DNA of 64,000 bases from Microvirga lenta (GTDB taxonomy: Bacteria; Pseudomonadota; Alphaproteobacteria; Rhizobiales; Beijerinckiaceae), in the NCBI RefSeq assembly GCF_020532555.1, contig NZ_JAJBBR010000004.1, positions 186,001-250,000 of the forward strand, in the 5' to 3' direction. Below, one piece after another: positions 51,219 to 58,756 of the stretch; the first letter of the stretch is position 1, and each line of letters opens with the position of its first letter. The position numbers and the translations under genes were made by a program. The notes under the pieces were generated by a model. The model was not told where the DNA came from. It saw nothing but the letters and a program-made list of their open reading frames with translations, and did not search any database.

Positions 51219-51749
51219 ATGGAACAGACCCGCGAGCCTATTTTCTCCCCCAATGCCGGCCAGCTTGTCGGCAAGGCCGTCGATATGACGAAGTCCGCCC
51301 TCGCGTCCGAGGCGGGCAAGGCGGCGATCCGCACGGCCATCGCCAGAGGCCCCGAGGGGCTGATGCAGCATCTGGCCAAAGCCGCCGAGAAGGCTGCGCC
51401 GGATCCGATCACCCAGGCGCGTCTCCTGCTGGCGGAGCAGAGCCAGAACTTCGACGTGATGCGCGGCGCGATCGGGCAGATCGGGCATTCCCTGGGCGAG
51501 CTGAACGCCTCCGACGACAAGACCCGGACGCCGCACATGGTCGCCCTGCTGAACGCCCAGGCCGAGGCGATCCAGGGACTGACGCTCCTGGTGCTCAAGG
51601 GGCAGCAGGTCCAGTCGGAGCTGATCAACGCGGTCGGCACGCAGGCCCAGCAGGCGGCGCCCTCCGGCATGCCGAAATGGGGCTATTACGCCATGGGCGC
51701 CATGATGGTCTGGAGCGCCCTGAGCATGATCTTCTCCTCGATCTTCTAA
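51219..51749 (+). CDS. Helical protein with C-terminal membrane anchor
   Basis: A 176-residue protein of no recognised family. The N-terminal part is Ala-rich and predicted helical (SALASEAGKAAIRTAIAR, HLAKAAEKAAPDPITQARLL). A middle stretch (LNAQAEAIQGLTLLVLKGQQ) is amphipathic, and the C-terminus ends in a hydrophobic span YYAMGAMMVWSALSMIFSSI. This suggests a C-tail-anchored inner-membrane protein. It is the first of two same-strand genes of unknown role (see 51827), 77 bp apart. The ribosome site is weak. Confidence 0.65.
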   Translation: MEQTREPIFSPNAGQLVGKAVDMTKSALASEAGKAAIRTAIARGPEGLMQHLAKAAEKAAPDPITQARLLLAEQSQNFDVMRGAIGQIGHSLGELNASDDKTRTPHMVALLNAQAEAIQGLTLLVLKGQQVQSELINAVGTQAQQAAPSGMPKWGYYAMGAMMVWSALSMIFSSIF

Positions 51750-51826
51750 GAGCCGGGATTTCCGGCTCGGTTGCGCGATCCTTCGCTTTTTTCCGTTAAA
51801 CTCCATGGATTCGTGGGGACAGGTCC

Positions 51827-52786
51827 ATGTTCGACGCCAAGAAACTTCTCGATGCACTGGGAACGCCCGCCACGCCGGCGGCACCCGCAGCGGCCGCTCC
51901 GGCTGCCGCGCCCGCGCCTGACGCTCCCAAACCCGCCGCTCCCGCCGCCGGCGCCGCCCAGGCGTTCGGCGCAGGCACGCTGCTGAGCGAGCTGATCGGC
52001 CTTGCAAACAGGCCCTCGCCTCCTCCGCCAGCACCGGACAGCGCAGCCGCCGAGCCGGTCGCAACGGAAGCGACGGAAGCCCCCGCCGAGGGCGAGCCGC
52101 CGGCTCAGCCGAAACCCGCGGCCACCGCGCCCAAGGCAGCGCCGCCGCCGGCCGACCTGACGGACCTTCTCCTCGGCAAGGCCCAGGAATTCCTGAAGAC
52201 GCCCCAGGGCAACGCCGCCATGAACGCGGTCGTGCTCGGCCTGACCAAGGCCGTGGTCAATTCCGAGGCCGGCCGCAAGCTCACCGCATCGGCGAAAACC
52301 AAGGGCACGGCCCTGTTCAACCGCCTCCTCAACAAGGGAGCGGAAGCGCCCACCATCGAGGGCTCCGCGATCACCGTCCCGGCCGCGCCCGACGCGGCGG
52401 CGCTGCCCGCGCCGGCCCCGGCCGACAGCGGCGAGACGGCTCTTCTGGTCATGCGCGCCATGATCGCGGCCGCGGCCGCGGACGGGCGCATCGACGACGA
52501 CGAGCGCGAGCGGATCCTCGGCACCCTCAAGCGGGCGGGAATCGACGGCGAAGGCGTCGCCCTGATCGAGGCGGAGCTCGCCCGCCCGGCGAGCGCGGCC
52601 GAACTCGCGGCGGCGGTGAAGACTCCCGACATGGCGGTCCAGGTCTATACGGCGGCCCGGCGCATCATCACGCCGAGCACGGTGGAGGAGCGGGTGTTTC
52701 TTGCGCATCTCTCCGGCGCCCTCGGCCTGGAGCCGCGGGTCGTGGCCCAGATCGACGCCCTCGCCTCCGGGGCGATCAAGGCCTGA
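51827..52786 (+). CDS. TerB/DUF533-like protein
   Basis: A 319-residue protein. The first 150 residues are Ala/Pro-rich low-complexity sequence with a short ordered segment (FGAGTLLSELIGLANRPSPP). The C-terminal 130 residues form the helical TerB/DUF533 domain: LLVMRAMIAAAAADGRIDDD is the metal-loop-type ADGxIDxxE motif of TerB-like proteins, then AVQVYTAARRIITPSTVEER and FLAHLSGALGLEP. TerB-like domains are linked to stress and tellurite resistance clusters, but no other ter gene is here. GGGGACAGGTCC precedes the ATG. Confidence 0.78.
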   Translation: MFDAKKLLDALGTPATPAAPAAAAPAAAPAPDAPKPAAPAAGAAQAFGAGTLLSELIGLANRPSPPPPAPDSAAAEPVATEATEAPAEGEPPAQPKPAATAPKAAPPPADLTDLLLGKAQEFLKTPQGNAAMNAVVLGLTKAVVNSEAGRKLTASAKTKGTALFNRLLNKGAEAPTIEGSAITVPAAPDAAALPAPAPADSGETALLVMRAMIAAAAADGRIDDDERERILGTLKRAGIDGEGVALIEAELARPASAAELAAAVKTPDMAVQVYTAARRIITPSTVEERVFLAHLSGALGLEPRVVAQIDALASGAIKA

Positions 52787-52796
52787 GCGGCACCGC

Positions 52797-53372
52797 TCAG
52801 GCTGTCTCGAACAGCTCCGGGTGCCGGATCCGCAGGGCCTGCGTCAGGGCCAGGGTCTTGAGGTCGGTCACGGCGTTCTGCTCCAGCATCCGGGCCAGTT
52901 CCCCGCAGCCGATCTCCAGCACCTCGATGTCCTCGTGCTCCTCCGCGAGGCCGCCTCCTTCGGCCACCCGATCCGCCGCCGTATAAGGCGCCAGGAACAG
53001 GTTGAGCCGCTCCGTCATCGCGCCCGGTGTCGACCAGGTGCAGCCGACGGGCTCGAGGGTGCCGAGGCGCAGCCCGGCCTCCTCCATGGCTTCCCGCCGG
53101 GCGCAGGCCTCGGGCTCGTCCCCTTCCAGGAGGCCGGCGATGACCTCCAGGATGTCCGGCTTCGCCTCGATGTGCATGACGGGCACGCGGAACTGACGGA
53201 CGAGGACGACCGTGCGCCGCTGCGGATCGTAGGGCAGCACGGCGGCGACGTCGTCGCTCTCGACGATCTCCCGCTCCATCGTCTCTCCGTCGGATTTGCG
53301 GACGGTAAAGCCGAGGACCTTGCGCCATCCGTCATAGAGGGTTCCCACCTTGGTGATCCGGTAACCTGCCAC
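52797..53372 (-). CDS. NUDIX hydrolase (ADP-ribose/GDP-mannose pyrophosphatase type)
   Basis: A 191-residue NUDIX enzyme. The Nudix box is seen as GLLEGDEPEACARREAMEE followed by AGL, i.e. Gx5Ex7REUxEExGU. Text before it (VVLVRQFRVPVMHIE) is of the ADP-ribose pyrophosphatase/NudK group. It should hydrolyse nucleoside diphosphate sugars such as ADP-ribose in the cytoplasm. GTG at 53372 is chosen: GGGAGA lies 4 nt before it. It is divergent from the SIR2 gene, which is of interest because SIR2 enzymes generate ADP-ribose. Confidence 0.9.
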   Translation of the reverse strand: MAGYRITKVGTLYDGWRKVLGFTVRKSDGETMEREIVESDDVAAVLPYDPQRRTVVLVRQFRVPVMHIEAKPDILEVIAGLLEGDEPEACARREAMEEAGLRLGTLEPVGCTWSTPGAMTERLNLFLAPYTAADRVAEGGGLAEEHEDIEVLEIGCGELARMLEQNAVTDLKTLALTQALRIRHPELFETA

Positions 53373-53503
53373 GTCTTCTCCCTTTCCGTTTCGGCCTCCG
53401 CCTCGGAGGTCTCACGACAACGCGCCAGAAGGCAACCGTTGCCCGGCGAGGCCGATTGGAAGCCCGACGGCACCGTTTCGCGTTGTCGGCGTTGATTACG
53501 ACC

Positions 53504-54328
53504 ATGCAGAGGTGGGGTGTGGAAGACCTGATCAGAGCCGTGAAGGAACGCCAGGCCATCCTGTTCGCCGGGGCCGGCGTTTCGATGACCGTCGGACTGC
53601 CGTCCTGGCGGACCCTGGTGGAGCACATCGCGGCGGAGCTGGGCCTGGACCTGTCCAAGTTTCCGGAAACGGAGATCAACCACCTCACCCTGGCCGAGTA
53701 CTACCGCCTCAAGCAGGGCAGCATCGGGCCCCTGCGCAGCTGGATGGACCGGAACTGGACCATTCCGGAGGACGCCCTGAAGGCCTCCCGGGTCCACGAA
53801 CTGATCTGCCGGCTCGATTTTCCCATCGTCTACACCACGAATTTCGACCGCAACCTGGAGACGGCCTTCGATCTGCACGGGAAGGACTACGTCAAGATCG
53901 TCAATGCCAAGGACATCGCCCGCATCCGGAGCGAGGTTCCGCAGATCGTGAAGTACCACGGGGATTTCGACGACGACGAATCCATCGTGATCGCCGAGAC
54001 GGACTATCTGGACCGCCTGTCCTTCGAGTCGCCCCTCGACATCAAGTTCCGCTCCGACGCCCTGGGCAAGACCATCCTGTTCATCGGCTACAGCATGACC
54101 GACCTGAACATCCGCTTCCTCCTGCACCGGCTCTGGAAAACCTGGTCCGGCTCGGGCTTCGAGCGCAACAGGCCGCAATCCTACGTCTTCATGCTGCGGC
54201 CGAACCCGATCGAGGAGGCCGTGCTGGAGCAGTGGGGCCTCCAGGTCCTGACGGAGAAGGACTGTCCCCCGGAACAGGCGCTCGAGGTCTTTCTCGCAAA
54301 GCTCAGCGATGCCGTCGAGGAGCGGTGA
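53504..54328 (+). CDS. Standalone SIR2-family protein
   Basis: A 274-residue protein of the SIR2_2 (PF13289-like) family with no other domain. NAD-site motifs are intact: GAGVSMTVGLPSW (about 23-35), TTNFDRNLE (111-119) and catalytic His152 in VKYHGDFDD. The C-terminus (LFIGYSMTDLNIRFLL, YVFMLRPNPIEEAVLEQWGL) is the typical second half. Such proteins act as NAD+ glycohydrolases in several anti-phage systems, but lone copies also occur without proven defence role. ATG at 53504 is chosen; an in-frame TTG at 53456 is an alternative and neither has a clear Shine-Dalgarno. The adjacent genes are not recognisable defence genes. Confidence 0.88.
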   Translation: MQRWGVEDLIRAVKERQAILFAGAGVSMTVGLPSWRTLVEHIAAELGLDLSKFPETEINHLTLAEYYRLKQGSIGPLRSWMDRNWTIPEDALKASRVHELICRLDFPIVYTTNFDRNLETAFDLHGKDYVKIVNAKDIARIRSEVPQIVKYHGDFDDDESIVIAETDYLDRLSFESPLDIKFRSDALGKTILFIGYSMTDLNIRFLLHRLWKTWSGSGFERNRPQSYVFMLRPNPIEEAVLEQWGLQVLTEKDCPPEQALEVFLAKLSDAVEER

Positions 54329-54357
54329 GGCGCCGGCTCCCGCGAGTCGAAACATCG

Positions 54358-54372
54358 TTAACAAAGCATCAA
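54358..54372. promoter_or_regulatory. Near-consensus CtrA-type site
   Basis: TTAA-CAAAGCA-TCAA: one mismatch from TTAA-N7-TTAA, 79 bp upstream of the AmpG-like gene. Weak on its own. Confidence 0.25.
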
Positions 54373-54450
54373 CACCCGCCGTGCCATCGTCTCGCCCCGA
54401 GGACTTGCCATGACGGCCTTGCGCCTCTGCAGTTTTTCTCGAAGGTGATC

Positions 54451-55773
54451 ATGGCCGAAGCCCGACGCCGTCTTTCTCTCCGCGATGTCCTGACCGACGG
54501 GCGCGTCGCCCTCATGCTGCCGCTGGGCTTCTCCTCGGGGCTGCCCTTCCTGCTGGTCTTCAGCACGCTCTCGGCCTGGCTCCGGGAGGCGGGGATCTCG
54601 CGGACCGAGATCGGAATGCTGAGCTGGGTGGCGCTGGCCTATTCCCTGAAATTCCTCTGGGCCCCCATCGTCGACCGCTACGACGTGCCGGTCCTCGCCC
54701 GGCTGCTCGGCCGCCGGCGCGGCTGGATGGCCCTGGCGCAGATCGGCGTCGCCATCGGCCTCGTGGGCATCGCGTCCAGCGACCCGCAGGCGAACCTGTC
54801 CGCCGCCATCGTGTCGGCCCTCGTGGTCGCCTTCGCGTCGGCCACCCAGGACGTGGTCATCGACGGCTGGCGCATCGACGCCGCCACGACCGAGCGCCAG
54901 GGCATGATGGCGGCGACCTACCAGCTCGGCTACCGGCTCGCCCTCATCTGCGCCGGAGCGGGTGCGCTCTACATCGCGGAGTTCGTCGACTGGCGCAGCG
55001 CCTACCTCGCCATGGCGGCGCTCATGGTGGTCGGCCTCGCCGGAACCCTGCTCGCGCCGCGGGTGGACGAAGGCCCGGCCCGCAAGCGCCTCCCCTTCGC
55101 GGCGGCGATCCTGGAGCCCCTGACCGAGCTCTTCCGGCGCAAGGGCATGATCCTGGTCCCGATCCTCGCCCTCGTCGCCTGCTTCCGCCTGCCCGATTTC
55201 GTGGCCGGCGTGATGGCGAACCCGCTCTATATCGACCTCGGCTTCTCGAAGGCCGACATCGCCAACGTGTCGAAGCTCTACGGCATCTGGGTCGGCATCA
55301 TCGGCGCCTTCGCGGGCGGGCTCGCCCTCACCCGGCTCGGGCTGTGGTGGACGCTCTTCATCGGCGCCTTCATCGCGGCCTCGTCCAACCTGATGTTCGC
55401 CTGGCTCGCCACGGAAGGCGCCCGGCTCGACCTGCTGATCCTCTCGATCAGCGTCGACAATTTCGCCGCGGGCTTCGCGGGCTCGGCACTCGTCGCCTAC
55501 ATGTCGAGCCTCACCGCGCCGGGATTCGCCGCAGCCCAATACGCCCTGCTCAGCTCCCTCTATGCCCTGCCGGGCAAGCTGATCGGCGGCGCCTCCGGCG
55601 CGGTGGTGGATGCCTATGGCTACCCGCTGCTGTTCACCGCGACCGCCAGCATCGGAATTCCGCTCGTGATCCTGTGCCTGGTCGTGCGGCGGGATACGGT
55701 GAAGACGGTGCAGGAGAGGCACGAGGAGACCGACGCAGAAGCGCCGGCCGTCGGCGCGGCGTCGAGGGCTTAG
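54451..55773 (+). CDS. AmpG-family MFS transporter
   Basis: A 440-residue membrane protein with about 12 spans. It shows the AmpG layout: LMLPLGFSSGLPFLLVFSTL in TM1, GMLSWVALAYSLKFLWAPIVDR in TM2, FASATQDVVIDGWRIDA in TM4/5 (a hallmark of AmpG-like muropeptide permeases) and ATYQLGYRLALICAGAG in the middle. AmpG imports anhydromuropeptides for cell-wall recycling; the annotation to AmpG itself is by similarity and other AmpG-like paralogues exist. GAAGGTGATC precedes the ATG. A near-consensus CtrA site, TTAA-N7-TCAA, lies at 54358-54372. Confidence 0.85.
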   Translation: MAEARRRLSLRDVLTDGRVALMLPLGFSSGLPFLLVFSTLSAWLREAGISRTEIGMLSWVALAYSLKFLWAPIVDRYDVPVLARLLGRRRGWMALAQIGVAIGLVGIASSDPQANLSAAIVSALVVAFASATQDVVIDGWRIDAATTERQGMMAATYQLGYRLALICAGAGALYIAEFVDWRSAYLAMAALMVVGLAGTLLAPRVDEGPARKRLPFAAAILEPLTELFRRKGMILVPILALVACFRLPDFVAGVMANPLYIDLGFSKADIANVSKLYGIWVGIIGAFAGGLALTRLGLWWTLFIGAFIAASSNLMFAWLATEGARLDLLILSISVDNFAAGFAGSALVAYMSSLTAPGFAAAQYALLSSLYALPGKLIGGASGAVVDAYGYPLLFTATASIGIPLVILCLVVRRDTVKTVQERHEETDAEAPAVGAASRA

Positions 55774-55774
55774 G

Positions 55775-55835
55775 CCCGCAGCTCTCGCCTCATGAGGGGG
55801 CGATTGCTCTACCTCCTCACGACGAGAGCTGCGGG
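55775..55835. terminator. Bidirectional terminator with an inner palindrome
   Basis: CCCGCAGCTCTCG (55775-55787) pairs perfectly with CGAGAGCTGCGGG (55823-55835). The 35-nt loop contains CCTCATGAGG, itself palindromic. It lies between the convergent AmpG-like and DUF465 genes. Confidence 0.65.
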
Positions 55836-55855
55836 GCATTGACGCCCGGCCGCGC

Positions 55856-56101
55856 TCAGGCGGCTTCCTGCTCCAGCAGGCGGGCGATTTCGTCCTTCAG
55901 GCGAAGGCGCTCCCTGCGCAGTTCGGCCTCGCGCTCCTCGGACGCGGCCTCGACGCGGGTTTCGAGCCGGTGAATGGTGCGGTTCACCTCGTGGTATTCC
56001 TCGGCCAGCCTGGCGAAGTGGCGGTCGCTGAGCTTGCGGGCATGGATCGCGTCGGCATGGCCGGGAAATTCCTGGGCGAGTTCGTGGGGAACGTGAGACA
56101 T
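55856..56101 (-). CDS. DUF465/YdcH-family small protein
   Basis: An 81-residue, highly charged helical protein of the YdcH (DUF465) family: SHVPHELAQEFPGHADAIHA then SDRHFARLAEEYHEVNRTIH and a Glu/Arg-rich C-terminal helix. Proteins of this family are small, soluble and of unknown function. The start has AAAGGAG 6 nt upstream. It follows the HxlR regulator (79 bp gap) on the same strand; co-transcription is possible. Confidence 0.88.
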   Translation of the reverse strand: MSHVPHELAQEFPGHADAIHARKLSDRHFARLAEEYHEVNRTIHRLETRVEAASEEREAELRRERLRLKDEIARLLEQEAA

Positions 56102-56180
56102 GGTTTGCTCCTTTCGCGCCGACCTTGGCCGCGCGGGAGCATCCGTGCCTTGACCCACGTCAAACCGCCGCGCTTCCCCA

Positions 56181-56882
56181 TCAGGCCGGCTGTCCGGCCT
56201 TGGGCGGAAGCGGGAACAGGGTCGTGAATCGCGCCGCGAGGGCGCGGTCGCCCTCGATCCGCAGCGCGCCGGCCTCCTCCATGGCCTCCAGGGGCTGGCC
56301 GCCATAGATCGCGCCCGCGATGGCCGGCGCCGTGCCTTCGAAGATCAGGTCGGCCGCGTCCAGGGGCGCGCGGGAGATCTCGATCCGTCCCCCGGCAAGA
56401 TGGCCCAGGAAGGTCTCCTCGCCCACCCCGAAGCCGATGCGCGCGTCGAGGCCGTCGGCCCGTTTCGCGTCCAGCATGGTGCGCAGCGACAGCATCAGCG
56501 AGACGGCGCTGAACGGCCGGCTCGGATCATGCGCGGGGGAGCGCGCCGCCCACCGGCCCAGGCTCTGGAAGATGGGCTCGCTCTCGTAGCCCCATTCCGT
56601 CAGCTCGTAGACCTGGGTCGCGGCGGGCGGGGGCAGCCTGCGGCGCACGAGAATGCCCGCGGCCTCCAGGCCCTCGAGTCGCTGGGTGAGCACGTTGGCG
56701 CTGATGCCGGGAAGGCTCGCGCGCAGGTCGCTGAAGCGGCGCGGCCCCAGCATGAGCTCGCGCATGACCAGGAGGGCCCAGCGCTCCCCCACCAGATCGA
56801 GGGCGTGCGCGGTCGCGCAGGCGTCGTCGTAGTGGCGGCGCTGGGACGTCTCGGAGGTCTTTGTTATTTTTTCTAACTTCAT
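56181..56882 (-). CDS. HxlR-family transcriptional regulator
   Basis: A 233-residue winged-helix regulator. The HxlR DNA-binding domain (about 20-110) has the conserved Cys in DDACATAHALDLVGERWALL and GPRRFSDLRASLPGISANVL for the recognition helix region, then LTEWGYESEPIFQSLGRWAA. A C-terminal SCP2-like domain (about 125-230, LDAADLIFEGTAPAIAGAIY) follows, as in larger HxlR proteins. It is divergent from the VOC/SRPBCC/DUF1428/VOC operon and probably regulates it from the shared 60-bp region. ATG at 56882; Shine-Dalgarno not evident. Confidence 0.9.
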   Translation of the reverse strand: MKLEKITKTSETSQRRHYDDACATAHALDLVGERWALLVMRELMLGPRRFSDLRASLPGISANVLTQRLEGLEAAGILVRRRLPPPAATQVYELTEWGYESEPIFQSLGRWAARSPAHDPSRPFSAVSLMLSLRTMLDAKRADGLDARIGFGVGEETFLGHLAGGRIEISRAPLDAADLIFEGTAPAIAGAIYGGQPLEAMEEAGALRIEGDRALAARFTTLFPLPPKAGQPA

Positions 56883-56903
56883 AGTTGCTTTTTATAACTT
56901 TAT
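56874..56903. promoter_or_regulatory. Candidate HxlR operator
   Basis: TAACTTCAT (56874-56882) and TAACTTTAT (56895-56903) are 9-bp near-identical direct repeats whose starts lie 21 bp (two helical turns) apart. The dyad AACT-TCAT-AGTT (56876-56887) overlaps the first. The surrounding 60 bp between the divergent genes are AT-rich. The first repeat overlaps the HxlR start codon, suggesting autorepression. Confidence 0.4.
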
Positions 56904-56942
56904 GGGGAATCAATGTCAAACCACACCCGACAGGAGACCGCC

Positions 56943-57374
56943 ATGCCCAAGATGATCTTTCTGAACCTTCCCGTCGCCGATCTCGACCGCGCCGTCGCTT
57001 TCTACGAGGCCCTGGGCGCCGAGAAGAACGAGCAGTTCACCGACCACACGGCGGCCTGCATGGTCCTGTCCGACGTGATCCACGTGATGCTGCTGACCCA
57101 CGACAAGTTCCGCCAGTTCACCCCGAAGGCGATCGCGGACGCGAAGGCGACGAGCGAGGTGCTGATCTGCATCTCCGCCGACAGTCGCGAGGCGGTGGAC
57201 GAAACGCTCGCCAAGGCCGCGGCCGCCGGCGGCACCGCCGACCCGGGACCGAAGCAGGATTACGGCTTCATGTACGGCCGCAGCTTCGAGGATCCCGACG
57301 GGCACATCTGGGAAGTGATGTGGATGGACGTCAAGGCGGCGAAGAATGCCGCGGGCGAGATGGCGATGGCCTGA
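56943..57374 (+). CDS. VOC-family protein
   Basis: A 143-residue glyoxalase/bleomycin-resistance fold protein. MPKMIFLNLPVADLDRAVAF and EDPDGHIWEVMWMD give the VOC beta-alpha-beta pattern, with the last Glu as a typical ligand position. The N-terminal His is absent (Asn in FLNLPV), so the metal site may be atypical. It is first in the four-gene operon controlled by the divergent HxlR regulator. AGGAG precedes the ATG. Confidence 0.87.
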   Translation: MPKMIFLNLPVADLDRAVAFYEALGAEKNEQFTDHTAACMVLSDVIHVMLLTHDKFRQFTPKAIADAKATSEVLICISADSREAVDETLAKAAAAGGTADPGPKQDYGFMYGRSFEDPDGHIWEVMWMDVKAAKNAAGEMAMA

Positions 57375-57406
57375 GCCGAGTCTACGAAAGAGAAGGGGAA
57401 ACGACC

Positions 57407-57880
57407 ATGACCGACACATCCGCCGCCCCGCACGAGCTGGTGATCACGCGCCTGATCGATGCGCCGCCCGAGACCGTCTACCGGGTCTGGACCGAGCGCA
57501 CCGGCGAGTGGTGGGCGCCGCGCCCCTACACCACCCCGGAAGTCGCGCTCGACCTCCGCCCCGGCGGGCGCTTCCTCACGAGGATGCGCGCTCCCGACGG
57601 CACCGACATGCCGAACGAGGGCGTCTTCCTCGAGGTCGAGCCCAACCGCAGGATCGTCTTCACCGACGCGTTCAGGACCGGGTGGATTCCGCAGGACCCG
57701 TTCATGGCCGTGACCGTCACCTTCGAGCCGGAAGGCGCAGGCACGCGCTACACCGTGCGGGTGCGGCACTGGAGCGAGGAGGCCAGGCAGCGCCACGAGG
57801 CCATGGGCTTCCACGAGGGCTGGGGCATCTGCCTGGGCCAGCTCGCCGAACTCGCCGAGGGCGAGCGCGCGGCGGCGTGA
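57407..57880 (+). CDS. SRPBCC/AHSA1-domain protein
   Basis: A 157-residue START-like (SRPBCC, AHSA1) protein. ELVITRLIDAPPETVYRVWT opens the domain, then GEWWAPRPYTTPEVALDLRP and HEGWGICLGQLAELAEGERA, typical of the Aha1-like group frequently paired with VOC and HxlR/ArsR genes. It binds hydrophobic ligands; the ligand is unknown. It is second in the operon, 32 bp after the VOC gene. An AGAAGGGGAAACG ribosome site precedes the ATG. Confidence 0.9.
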   Translation: MTDTSAAPHELVITRLIDAPPETVYRVWTERTGEWWAPRPYTTPEVALDLRPGGRFLTRMRAPDGTDMPNEGVFLEVEPNRRIVFTDAFRTGWIPQDPFMAVTVTFEPEGAGTRYTVRVRHWSEEARQRHEAMGFHEGWGICLGQLAELAEGERAAA

Positions 57881-57911
57881 GGTTCGCGGATCGATTCAAG
57901 GAGAAAACGCC

Positions 57912-58265
57912 ATGAGCTATATCGACGGGTTCGTCATTCCGGTGCCCGCGGGCAACCGGGAAGCCTATCGCGAAGTGGCCGCGAAGGCGGCGCCGATCTT
58001 CAAGGAATACGGCGCCATCCGCATCGTGGAATGCTGGGGCAACGACCTGCCCGACGGCAAGGTCACGGACTTCAAGGGGGCGGTGAAGGCGCAGGACGGC
58101 GAGACCGTGGTCTTCTCCTGGATCGTCTGGCCCTCCAAGGAGGTCCGCGACGAGGCCAACCGGAAGGTCATGGCCGATCCGCGATTGATGGAGGCCGAGA
58201 TGCCCTTCGACGCGAAACGCCTCATCTACGGCGGCTTCGAGCTTCTGCTCGACACGGGGGAGTAG
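57912..58265 (+). CDS. DUF1428 protein
   Basis: A 117-residue ferredoxin-like-fold protein of the DUF1428 family: MSYIDGFVIPVPAGNREAYR, GAIRIVECWGNDLPDGKVTD and MEAEMPFDAKRLIYGGFELL. The family has no known activity but is usually near VOC and SRPBCC genes. It is third in the operon, 31 bp after the SRPBCC gene, with AAGGAG before the ATG. Confidence 0.92.
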   Translation: MSYIDGFVIPVPAGNREAYREVAAKAAPIFKEYGAIRIVECWGNDLPDGKVTDFKGAVKAQDGETVVFSWIVWPSKEVRDEANRKVMADPRLMEAEMPFDAKRLIYGGFELLLDTGE

Positions 58266-58270
58266 GCGCC

Positions 58271-58756
58271 ATGTCCAGGATCGCCCCTTGCCTGTGGTTC
58301 GACGGAAAGGCCGAGGAGGCGGCGCGGTTCTACGTCTCGCTGCTTCCCGATTCCCGCATCGACGCCGTCACGCCCTACAGCGTCGAGCTGCCCGGCGGAT
58401 CGCCGGGCGATGTGATGTCGGTGGAGTTCACCCTTGCCGGATCGTCCTATATCGCCCTGAACGGAGGGCCGGGCTTTTCGTTCACGCCCGCCCTGTCCCT
58501 GTTCGTGCACTGCGCCGATCAGGCGGAGGTGGACCGGCTCTGGGAGGCCCTGCTCGACGGCGGCACGCCCCAGCAATGCGGCTGGGTGACGGATCGCTAC
58601 GGCGTCTCCTGGCAGGTGGTGCCGACGGCGCTGGGCCGGATGCTGAAGGACGAGGACCCGGCCAGGGTCCGCCGGGTCATGGAAGCGATGCTGCGGATGG
58701 TCAAGCTCGATCTCGGCGCGCTCGAGCATGCCTATCGGGGTTCCGCGGCGGCCTAG
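58271..58756 (+). CDS. PhnB-like VOC protein
   Basis: A 161-residue protein of the PhnB/3-demethylubiquinone-9-methyltransferase-like VOC subfamily: ARFYVSLLPDSRIDAVTPYS and SVEFTLAGSSYIALNGGPGF, then CGWVTDRYGVSWQVVPTALG. The subfamily is not a proven methyltransferase. It is last in the four-gene operon, 5 bp after the DUF1428 stop. Its 3' end overlaps the convergent phospholipase D gene by 56 bp. Confidence 0.87.
   Translation: MSRIAPCLWFDGKAEEAARFYVSLLPDSRIDAVTPYSVELPGGSPGDVMSVEFTLAGSSYIALNGGPGFSFTPALSLFVHCADQAEVDRLWEALLDGGTPQQCGWVTDRYGVSWQVVPTALGRMLKDEDPARVRRVMEAMLRMVKLDLGALEHAYRGSAAA

Noticed and set aside
32621-54328. A HerA plus SIR2 anti-phage system
   Set aside because: The HerA-like ATPase and the SIR2 gene are about 20 kb apart and each sits among unrelated genes. 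Known HerA-SIR2 systems are adjacent gene pairs.
53504-54328. Complete Thoeris or other multi-gene defence island around the SIR2 gene
   Set aside because: No TIR-domain, Argonaute, restriction or toxin-antitoxin gene lies within 10 kb; only an ordinary NUDIX and an MFS gene flank it.
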